From: Marsupella aquatica
Lineage: Eukaryota > Marchantiophyta
Assembly: GCA_973895155.1 (NCBI GenBank)
Contig: OZ316895.1
Coordinates: 22,754,001 to 22,818,000 of the forward strand
Direction: 5' to 3'
DNA: 64,000 bases
A program made the position numbers and the translations under genes. This document shows positions 51,653 to 61,785 of this stretch, in pieces (within the stretch, counting starts at the first letter, position 1; each line of letters starts with the position of its first letter). Under the pieces are notes generated by a model. It saw nothing but the letters and a program-made list of their open reading frames with translations. It ran no database searches and was not told where the DNA came from.

Positions 51653-53008
51653 CAGGCTAGGGATACCTGGAGGCCCAGCAAACCATGCTGGGTTTTGGAA
51701 TTTACGTTTCCCAGATCACCATTTGAATCTAGTTAAGTTCAGAGGCTCTCGCGTGGATGCGAAGCTCATTGGAAGGCAACGTCCACATCACCAATTGCAT
51801 CTCTTGCTTCATTTCCATTCCAGGGTATTGTCATCAAGATTGGAAAGAAGGCGAGGAGACGCCCAACTTTACGCCTAAACGTTTCCGGGTTTCGAAGCAC
51901 TCTTGAGATATGAAAACTGCTCCTCTTGTTTCATGGAGCTATTGATCAACGTGATGGGAAGCATTGCGGTGGATTTCATCAGTTTTTTACTCGTAGAATG
52001 AAGAAGGCTCCCTGTACATATGGAGAGACATCATCTGTGTTTCGTTTTCTTTCTGGACTCAAGCAGAAGCTGAGAGCCATCGAGTATCCGTTTCGTCCTA
52101 AGCAGCAATTAATCTATGCATGCGACTTTCCTCACCGTTTTTCTGCAGCTCTTAAGACAATGACATCGCAGTCTGGCTGCTTCCCTTTCTGCTCGTGATC
52201 CGCAACCTGAACTTATTTTTCTCCTGAGTTCATCCGGTACAAAGAAGGTTTTGAATTCAATTTCCAGTTAGTATCCATGAAACTCAAGTTGTGTTGTAAC
52301 AGTTTAATTCTTGCTGCAATGATTTGCCAAGACTCTGGATATCGGTGCTGAAATTGGTGCTGAAAAACACTGCAAACTACTGGTAAAATTGGTAAAATTC
52401 CAACCTGTTAACTTTTCTCCGGTCAAATGCATCCGGTTGGACATTTATATCTCAAGATAATTCCATTGATCTTGACGGACTTCATTGCAAACTTTAATCT
52501 CTGGCATGGCAACAACCCATGTAGGTCCGAGCATCTATCATCACATGGCTGCCCTCAACTATTCAATCGCATTTGCAGGTTTCCCCTGTATGTTGCATTG
52601 TTTCTGAACTACATTGTGTTCTTCCGGATTTGTTTGTCAATGAGAGTTCCTAGCGCCCGTTTCTCGCAAATTGGTGAATGGATGAAATAGTTTGTCAGCC
52701 TGGCAGAAGCTCCTTACCACGCCGAGTCGCATCATCTCAAAGTTCCTGTAACAGAATGGCCATCGTCGATGGCTGCAATACCTCCTGATCACGCAAACAT
52801 TGACAACATTATTGTATCTGGGCTGCCAGTGAGTACTGCTCTAGAGTGACTTTGAAGCGAGCGAAGAACACAGCTTCCAAGCTTATCACCAGTTAATCAC
52901 CACAAGAACACACGCCATCTTCAAAATGGTCAAAGCTATTTGCATCCCTCACTTTCATCTCGCGTCCTCTCACCTTAGGGATAAACTTGGTTGCTGTATG
53001 TATACATT
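51653..53008. other. 3' UTR of the transporter and spacer
   Basis: No gene is recognised. Short open frames occur without family resemblance. The first several hundred bases probably include the transporter 3' UTR. Confidence 0.5.
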
Positions 53009-54957
53009 AAAGTCCTGTTCGGCATTATGGGATATAATGCTTAAAAAAAACGAGAGCTTCAGTTGAGTTCTGAGGGGCTATAATTGCCCATAATGCTCAG
53101 GAAACACGAGCCTGAGAGATGTCAGGTTTTCTATCTTCAGTAAAACTAGAGTAAAATCTTCAGAAAGTGGTGATCTAGTGCACCGGGGCATGATGCTCTG
53201 AAAAATACAAAACAAAAAATCATGATGGGTAATAAGGCAATCTGAACCCACCCCGACCCAAAAGATTTTATATATACAAACTAGCCCAATGCTCCATGTG
53301 TTGCACAGAAGATGTTGAGGTGAGAAAAAAATTCATTCTAGCTTGTTCATCATCTGTTTGTGATTTGTCATTTGAGCCGGCTTGTTGGTTCTTGGGTTTT
53401 CCTTGTTCTTTCATTTGTCTTCCCCCATTCAATGGGTTTTTGGTCTTTGGGATCCTGTCTCCCGCTTAGTTGTTGTTTGTTCTTTTGCAGTGATTTATAT
53501 GATAAAATTTGGTGATTTGTCAAATTTTGTTGTGTCATAGTTCAATTGGCCAAAAACACCCTCCTCTGCCCCACTCCCGCATGCCCTGCCTTGCTATCCT
53601 TGCCTCACCCTTGCTAATCACATGACACATGGGCATCGGGCTCATATCTATCAAAATATCTCTGCATGTCTCAGTCTCCAAGGTGTGACTGTGCTGCTGA
53701 GCATAATGCACACTACAAGGTTTCATAGGTAGTTACAGGGTTTGATTGTGTGAGGGGAGGAAGTTACAGGCATACCAAGGGTTGAGGGGAACTCATGTCC
53801 ATTAACTATGGTACACAAGAGTTTCCTGCCCAACACTCCTGCCCACAAAACCCTCCTTGTGAGCCCTTTCTCAATGAATGTTATGGTCCAGTGCCCTCGC
53901 GTGCACAGATGACGCGGCATGAACTGCAAGGAGGAGGGTGCATTGGGAGGTAGGGAGTATGGCAAGGGCACACCTGGAAGCCGGGAGGGCATGCAGGAAA
54001 ACGTTTTGGCCGATTATATTTCCTACCCAGAACGTAATTTATAAACATATGATCAATTTGATTTTATTGTGTGTAGATAAGCCTGTCACCAGCCTGGCTA
54101 CACTTTTCAGTGGTTTGAATTATGTGTTATTGGCGTTGGCATGGATCTACTCCAATATTCTGTGTTACTGGCATGGATTGAGGCTACAACTCCTCCCAAG
54201 CGTAATGCCCTTTGTGATGTCAATATGTGTGGAATGGATCTACTCCAATATTCTGTGTTACTGGCATGGATTGAGGCTACAACTCCTCCCAAGCTTAATG
54301 TCCTTTGTGATGTCAATATGTGTGGAAGGGATTTCTGTTCCGTTACTATTCTTTGTCTCAACTTTCTCTTTGTTGCTTTGTGTTTTTATGCACGGCTTAC
54401 AGTCCTTACTTGTAAAAGGACACAGGGTGTTTTGACAGTGGGGACTCAACAAGTGTTGGGCTCTGCTCTCCCTGCTCCTGTCTAGTGAATGCTCTATTCT
54501 CCTGTTATGAATTCAAACTAGTTTTCTTCTCGATCAAGAAAAGCTCTTTGGCAATGTACTTATGTCATGAATTGACTCTCACGAACTCAGACAGCAATAT
54601 TCAATAGAAGATTCAAAGCATTCACTGGAACTCATGACTCTATTTTACTATTTCTTTGTCTCCAATTCTCGCAGCATTGAGCTCTTAACATGTATTCTCT
54701 TCATTTTTCTTCCCTTTGCATTTTTCTTGTTGATACTCCTGATGATAATCACCGATCATAATATGGGATGGCCTCATTTTAAGATTTTCTTGTACTTTTA
54801 CTAAAATTACTAAACTTAAAAATCAATTTGCACTTTTACATGCATTTTGGGCAATAATGCTCCTCAAAACTCAAGCCAAAGCTCTAATGTTTTGGGGGGC
54901 ATGATTGTCCCGATGTTCAGGGCATTATATCCCACAATGCCTTGTAAACAGAACTTT
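53009..54957. mobile_element. 1.95-kb non-autonomous element with long terminal inverted repeats
   Basis: The left end (53009 to about 53105) and the reverse complement of the right end (54957 to about 54850) share AAAGT, CTGTT, GGCATT, TGGGATATAATGC, GAGCTT, TTGAGTT and TGAGG words in the same order. This gives terminal inverted repeats of about 100 bp with indels. The trinucleotide ATT flanks both ends (53006-53008 and 54958-54960) and may be the target-site duplication. No transposase is visible inside. The interior holds a 93-bp tandem duplication. The superfamily is undetermined. Confidence 0.7.
54141..54326. repeat. two-copy 93-bp tandem duplication
   Basis: ATGGATCTACTCCAATATTC begins at 54141 and 54234. 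The copies differ by about three bases. The unit lies inside the long-TIR element. The period is a multiple of three, which leaves a 114-codon frame open, but nothing else supports a protein. Confidence 0.92.
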
Positions 54958-55029
54958 ATTATATTCAAAGTTTAGAATACTAACAATGAGGGTTAACAAT
55001 TGGTAACCCTTTCAACCAGGGCAATGACC

Positions 55030-56460
55030 ACCCAGGGCGTTTCACCCTCTAAACCCCTTCTGTATTCATTTCTTTGTATATGTATAGATGGTTATGAGGC
55101 ATTACTCTGCGCATGAGCCAGGGAACCCCTATTCCAGCCTGGCCTGGGCATTCTTGAATTTGAATGAGAGTAAAGGTAAGGCACAAGTGGCAAACTGTGG
55201 CAAACGACAGCAGTTTTTCAATGCAAAACTGAAATGACTGTTTCAAATATTCACTTGGGGCCTAAGGTTGGTAACTCATCCCCAATTAGTGTAATGGGCT
55301 CAACGCCCTTGGGGAGCACATCCCATCACCCACTCTTGGAGATGGGTTACCCTACACCCATAAACCTCTCCTGGATTTTTTCCTTTGTATGTCTGTACAA
55401 GGTTATGAGGTATTACCCCCGGGTGAAGCCACAGAACCCCTGGGCCAGCCTGGCTTGGGGATTCTTGAAATTTGAATGAGAAATAGGGTAAGGTGCAAGT
55501 GGTAGACAATGACGGATGAGACTTTTCCTGTGTAAAATTAACTCAACAGTTAAAAAAAAATTGGTCAGGCTTTATGCTCTGTAACTCATCCCCACCTGGG
55601 GATAATGGCTGTAACGTGTAAAACTGAACTAAATGGCTCAAAAGAGTCACTCAGACTTTTATGCTCTGTAACTCATCCCCACTTGGGATCATGTGTAGGG
55701 TAACCCATGCCCAAGAGGGGGTAATGGGATGTAAACCCAGAGGGCGCTGAGCAGGAGGAATGTGCTGAGCCAGAGGAATTACAGCCATTTTACCCAAGTG
55801 GGATGAGATATAGAGATTAAAACCTGAGTGAGATTAAAGAATGAGTGAATCTTTTGAACCATTCAGTTTGGTGTTACAGTTGTAAATCGTAAGTGAATTT
55901 TTTCCTGTGAATTTTTTCCTTTTTCCCTTTATATGTGTGTACGAGGTTCCGAGGGACTTCAATCTTTGGAACCATTCAGTTTGGTGTTACAACCTTATAC
56001 CCTAAGCGAATTATTTCCTCTGTATGTGTGTACAAGGTTATTACCCCTAGGTGAAACCACGGAACCCCTGGGCCAGCCTGGCCTGGGGATTATGAAATTT
56101 GAATGAGAAAGCCTAAAGTGCAAGTGGCTTGTGACGGATGAGACTTTTACTATGTAAAAAGGAACTGAATGCTGCGTAAAAAATTGAATGTTGTGTAAAA
56201 ACTCACTCAGGCTTTAAGCTTGGTGACTCATGTCCACTTGGGGACAATGCCTATAACCCATTTGGGCTCCGTGCCCTGGGGGATTACAGCCCATTACCCC
56301 CTCTTGGGAAGCCAGGGTCTTGGGAATGGTTTACCCTACACCCTTGTCACTTGCAGGACTCGAATGCTTCCTTTCAATCAATGAATGCAGCCACATTTTG
56401 ATGTGTGATTACCAGCAGGGTCTTGGGAATGGGTTACCCTACACCCTTGTCACTTGCAGG
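55030..56460. repeat. degenerate tandem array with a unit of about 310 bp
   Basis: AACCCCTGGGCCAGCCTGGC with its TTTGAATGAG tail occurs near 55125, 55435 and 56063. TAACTCATCCCCACTTGGG-type words occur near 55268, 55580, 55668 and 56225. The spacings are close to 310 or twice that. A further short duplication, GTCTTGGGAATGGGTTACCC with a following ACTTGCAGGA, lies at 56308-56465. No coding capacity is seen. Confidence 0.65.
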
Positions 56461-57337
56461 ACGCGAATGCTCCACTGGCATGGCAGGGCCGCTCCGCTCC
56501 GATCTCCTCCTCGAACGGGCCTCTCAGAAATCTGCTCGTCCTGCGCTCCACAATGTCAAGTACATAACTATGGTGACGGACAGTCGCTGCTTGGTTCCCT
56601 CACAGTTCAGAAGCAGTACTTGAATTTGTGTCCTAGGAAGGGTGATGAATCCTCGCGTGAGCACAGAAACCGGGGAATCGATTCTCAAAGGTAGTAGAGT
56701 GATGGTGTTCGAATAGATCCCTCACAAGCTCCAGAGGCATGAATGGAATTCGAGCTTTAGGGAGCGCCTAGGGTCGTGGCGCTAGCCCCGGGACAAGGGA
56801 GAGGACGCTCAACGGTAGAAGTAGACAACTAGACATTGTTCGAATGTATTGCTCCAGAGTCACTGAATTGAATTGCAGCTCTAGGCCGCCCAAGGTGGTT
56901 CACATTGTTTTGATTGTCTTGTAAGGTCCTAAACACTAGCCTCGTGAATGGAACTTGAGAGAGATGCTAGGACGGAAGCGGGGAAAACGACGTCCACATT
57001 TGATGCACTGTGCATTGTTTGCATTCGCGTCATTGTTTCCATGTCGACTTGGAAGACGTTGAAGGTGCTTCAGAACTGACTCTGTCCTTCAACCAATTGT
57101 TGCAGGTGACGGTATTTCGTGTGTCTCTGCAGAAGCTTGTGACCGAGTCTCGAAGTGTGAGAAGGATCCCAACTGACAATTTCGGGTTTCTCGGAATTCG
57201 GACTGAGCCGGGAGGAGGTATAAGGGGGAAGGGTGCCGGAGGAGGTATCGATGCGTTAAATACGGCGCTCCCTGTTTGGACCCGAGGAGACACAAGTGGG
57301 CAAGGAGCTGGAGTAGGAGGTGGTGAAGTCTGAAGAT
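56461..57337. other. spacer upstream of the RPA70N-like ORF
   Basis: No gene is recognised. An open frame at 57010-57333 is Gly-rich toward its end and resembles no family I know. It may be leader sequence of the following ORF. Confidence 0.4.
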
Positions 57338-57709
57338 ATGGGGCTGCTTGCAGGGCCTCTTTCGCATGACGCAATTAGTTGCCTCAGCAACGCGGACGCG
57401 AATTTGCGTCCCGTATTGCAAGTGCTGCACGTCAGGCGAGTCAAGAGCAAGCTGGAACTTTATAGTCTGCTACTATCCGACGGGCTGCACGTGCTGCCGG
57501 TGATGCTCGCGATGAAACTCAATGAGTATGTCAAGACCGAGACACTGACTAAGGGCACCATACTGCATCTCTTGGAGTACATGTCTCACACCATTCAGGA
57601 TAGACTCGTCACGTTTGTTCTGGACATAGAAGTTCTGCAAGCAGCATCTGATATCATTGGTTACCCGCGATGCCTGCCACCTGCTATGAGTAAATGTTCA
57701 AAGAATTAG
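57338..57709 (+). CDS. stand-alone RPA70 N-terminal (DBD-F) domain protein or gene fragment
   Basis: A single-exon ORF of 123 residues from the ATG at 57338. It aligns by eye with the N-terminal OB domain of the large subunit of replication protein A, which docks checkpoint and repair proteins: LSHDAISCLSNADANLRPVL, then YSLLLSDGLHVLPVMLAMKL, NEYVKTETLTKGTILHLLEY and VTFVLDIEVLQAASDIIG. In human RPA70 the equivalent of YSLLLSDG is YRLLMSDG, so a binding-cleft Arg is replaced by Ser here. The protein ends right after the domain. I find no linker, DBD-A, DBD-B or zinc domain in the next 4 kb. It could be a truncated duplicate of RPA1, a first exon with distant partners, or a true solo-domain protein. 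Confidence 0.7.
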   Translation: MGLLAGPLSHDAISCLSNADANLRPVLQVLHVRRVKSKLELYSLLLSDGLHVLPVMLAMKLNEYVKTETLTKGTILHLLEYMSHTIQDRLVTFVLDIEVLQAASDIIGYPRCLPPAMSKCSKN

Positions 57710-60700
57710 ACACTTCATCTCCGAGATCTAAGTGGACATTAACTGGACCATCCTGTGTATTCACGAAACAGACACAAGATCGATATGATAGATTCTGGAT
57801 ACACCTACATTTGAATTTCATGAAGAGTAGACAGGTCAGACAAATAAAAAGTTGACATGACAATTTTTCCTTCCGCTGCGGCGTATTTGCCCTGAAAACA
57901 TGTACGGTTTTTTGTATCATTCAGCCAATCTAGTGTAAAACCAGGCGACTTGGCTAATGGGATTCGATCTACAGGCTCGTTCATCTACAAGTGGGGAACA
58001 TTCGTGTCTTCTTGAAATCTATTGCTGTAAAGTAGGGATTCAATACTCAAAACGTCTTACGTCAAATCTGAGTCATCTAAAAGGATAGTATGGAGTACTT
58101 GTCACAAACCATTGTTGCCCCTCGCTTTCCATCTGCTAATTGGACCCCCAACCTCGTTAATTCTGGTTAATGTTGCACTGCGCAGTCAGGGGAGGAAGCT
58201 GGCAAACCTATATGGTCAAAACTGAATAAGTCCCTCATACAAACGATACAATCATGTCTAAACGTTGCGTCGATGAAATTTCAATCAACTCTGTTAAATT
58301 AACAACGAGACAAAAAGTTGACCAGAATAAAAAAAAAAGCTTCATATCGCTGGTCTTAGCCCAAGACGAAATCCTTCGTCAAAGCCCTGTGCATAAGGCC
58401 TGACCCTCCATCCTACACACAAGCTTCGGTCATCTTCGTGCAAGTCGGCACGATTGCTTTATCCTCCCCATAGGTCTGACCCGTTTTTCAGGTATTCCAC
58501 ACGAATCCAAGACAACTTCAATGACGTCAAGAACATCAACTTGTGTCGCCAAGAATGTCGAGGTGGAGGGTTCTCAGTTCCCTGCCCCGACAAATTGGAC
58601 ACCAATCTTTGTGTTGTTCAACATGTTTCTCATGCTCTTCGTACGTCGGACTTGTCCGCCCAAATGCATGACAATAGTCAATCAAATCAAGAAACATCGA
58701 CTTGAGTTGCCGAAGAAAGTCGAAGCAGAACGCAGGGACCTCAGTTCACCAGCCTCGACGAATTGAAGACCATCAAGCGACACTCATCAGGTATGGAAGA
58801 TGAAGCTCGTGGCGTACATGAAAAATTAGGGCGAATGAAAACCGTATGAAAACTATTCACAATGGAGCAATGATATTGGGATGAGAATGTGCCTATGAAA
58901 TTAAGGGTCCCGACGATGCTAGGCCTGTGAGTGCCCCAACATTAACACAGAAAATTACCACCACAAAAATTGCGTCTCGATCTGGCTCCATGGGAGATTT
59001 CCAATGTACAGTACATTTTTCTTACGTTTCAACAGTCAGTGTTACTTGAATTGTGTTAGAAACAGTCCCATCTTGATCGTGACGAAAGCTTAACATCGAT
59101 GCCGACTACCCATGTTATCTACACCATCACGCGCACGAACTCATCGAACGACTGAACACATTTTACAGTGACACAAATCTGGTTCATTCTCTCCTGCACT
59201 AAAATTCAGTTATTTGAGGCCAGGGAGATTCCAGGACGGGTGTCAAGACCACCAACTGACGATCTTATGCCAGGGAATTTAGTTCAAAATGCAGAGCGAT
59301 CTCAGTCCTGTTTGCAATAATGAATGGGATTCCTATAATCACCACTCACAGATAACCAAATTCATTTTAGGAAGAAAACAATCCGGACCCTAGAATTATG
59401 TCATGAATATGGCAACAAGAACGGATATTAGCATAGGAGAAATGCAGGGCACAATAGTGCTAGACCAGGAAATGCTCGATTACAACACACGTCAGTACAT
59501 ACCTTCTGTTTGCATACCGGTCCAAATGCAACTTCACCAAGATGTTCCACAAAAATAAGCATCGACGATGCAAAAACCTACACAGTGCCAAAAAAAACTG
59601 TACAGAAAAGGTATTTGCCTAAGAAGCAAGGATCATTTGCACACTTCTCAAATTAAGTACGAATTGGTGAAAGCTCTCGGTAAACTGGGTTGGAAGGAAT
59701 GCAACACCATAACGGTGATGGGATAAGGCAATAGAAAGTAACCACCAAATGATGCAAAGAGTTTCAGGAAGAAATGGAAAGCCAGTACCTTAGGAGGTTG
59801 ACGAAGAAGAAACATAAGCCAAAACACATGTGCTCGATGCACTACTCAATCTCTTGATCCAATCCAGTGCACCTGCACCATTAGAGCAGACACCTAAAAT
59901 AAAATAAACTGCGGTCGTCGTATGGGGACATCCACGCTAAGAACCTATCTTGACAGGATGAGGACAATTTTACGGAGTCAAACCAAGCTAGAAGAAACTC
60001 ATCCATATCTCTAAGACGTCCCTCGTCTTCATGAGTGCAGTCAAAGTTATGAAATGCTTTGCGAAACAAAATCTCTTAAGGTTCATATCCCGTAAAGAAT
60101 TCAAACCATGCTAAAGCGCAACGTACGTCAAATCTGAAGGAATACTTCAAAGATCGGAGACGCATGACATAGCAGACCATTCAACCACTAGATCGACAAC
60201 TGCGATCACGAGGCTTTGAAGAAACATTCATGGTAGCATTCACTTACAACCTCTCCTACTCTAGACCTTAGCGGACTTCGTGCCAATTCCTTGCGGTACG
60301 AAGTAGAAAAGCTCTGTAGTCATCATGTGCGGGTCAATTTCTTGCATAACAATTATATGTACGGTATTTCAAGAACGTTGCTAGAAACCCCATCATCATT
60401 GTAGAGCTCACGGGCGATACACAATGCACAATGTTCTCCAAGATCAGTTTAAACACCGATATGCTTGAAAGAACAACATTCTCTCGTGCTACGAAATTCC
60501 ATTTGTGCAAACCTCATAGACATCTGACGCGACCAAGACTTGAGATGTGTATCACTGGTCCAGTCATATGCATAAGATTAAGAGTGTCGTTATTCTCCAG
60601 TCCTTACATAGATTGGCAAATAACGTGTGCAAGGACAGCCCTGACTCCCCTTGTGCGAGGACTTGGTCTCTAATCTGAAGAGCTTTGTGACAAGAGAGTT

Positions 60701-61785
60701 ACAAGAAAGCAAATTCACACGAGGACAGAACCAGAAAACTCACCACTTCAAACCTCATCTACGGAAGTACATCCCAAAAATGATTCATAACAAAATCACA
60801 TTCAAGAACTGCAACACCTTACAAAGACAAAATTCCATTCAGAACACCCGGTGATACATATAAAAGGAATACTAAAGGTATAGAGTTCGCAATTTGGTCT
60901 TACAGCTCCTGACGTCTGCAGAAAATGGGGTCTGTGGAGCATTAGCAATCTAATGTCCCCTACATAATATGTTTTTAACAGCTCATACTGAACAAACTAT
61001 CTTGAGATACAATCGAAGTAAACAAAATTACCTTTTCGTTTTAGCTGCCTCTGAACCATATTCTTGGCAACAGTGAGCATCGAGTCCACCATGCTCTCTG
61101 CTCACCACCAAATGTAACTAGCCCAACAGAGGTCAAAGACAACCACCATAACAGTGCACTGCTATTGAGAATCTTGAGGTAATTTACAATCAGAAGCACG
61201 CGTGAAGTAATTTCACACTTCTGCAGTATCATCACATGTCAAGGGGGAGGTCATAGCTGCATCTCAACCTGACTCTTATGGAACTTGGAATCCAGTGCAT
61301 ATTACTGCAGTTCGACTCCAGCCATATAACTCACCGTGCAGGATCTAACAAAGTGGTTGTGACTGCAAAGTAAACTCATGAACTCTCTGCACAGCTTATA
61401 AAATCTACCCATATTTGGCATGGAGTTACAAGTTCCACCATTGCCACCGCCACAAAACGTAGACAGCAAGTGATATCATTTTCGGTGCATCGTATAATCA
61501 CCGGGTCCAGTTGATGGAAGGCATTTTCAAAACTGCGCAACCCAAGCTCACCCTTGCGACTCCCAAAAATCTGCATAATTTCTTTTGTTACTTCACAATC
61601 AATTGGGCATGAATGGCAACCTCATATCCTCTAAAAGTGCTGCACACTTAAACTTGCATACCGATGCACCTCTTTATTGTCCAAGAGGAGTAAAACAATT
61701 GGGCTGCGGCATGTCAATGGCGATAAAGGTCTCCATCAGATCCGTCCACCTTACATTTAGGTGGCAGCGTCGAGGTCCCAGATAA
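57710..61785. other. gene-free spacer downstream of the CDKG gene
   Basis: No gene is recognised on either strand over 4 kb. The right end should hold the kinase 3' UTR (transcribed leftward). A diverged duplication of about 100 bp, with ACTTGTGTCGCCAAGAATGT and CTCAGTTCCCTGCCCCGAC relatives, lies at 58510-58600 and 58680-58770. The rest looks unique. Confidence 0.5.

Noticed and set aside
54141-54485. 114-codon ORF with a duplicated 31-residue segment
   Set aside because: It comes from the 93-bp duplication inside the TIR element. It has no domain, and the other strand and frames are equally open.
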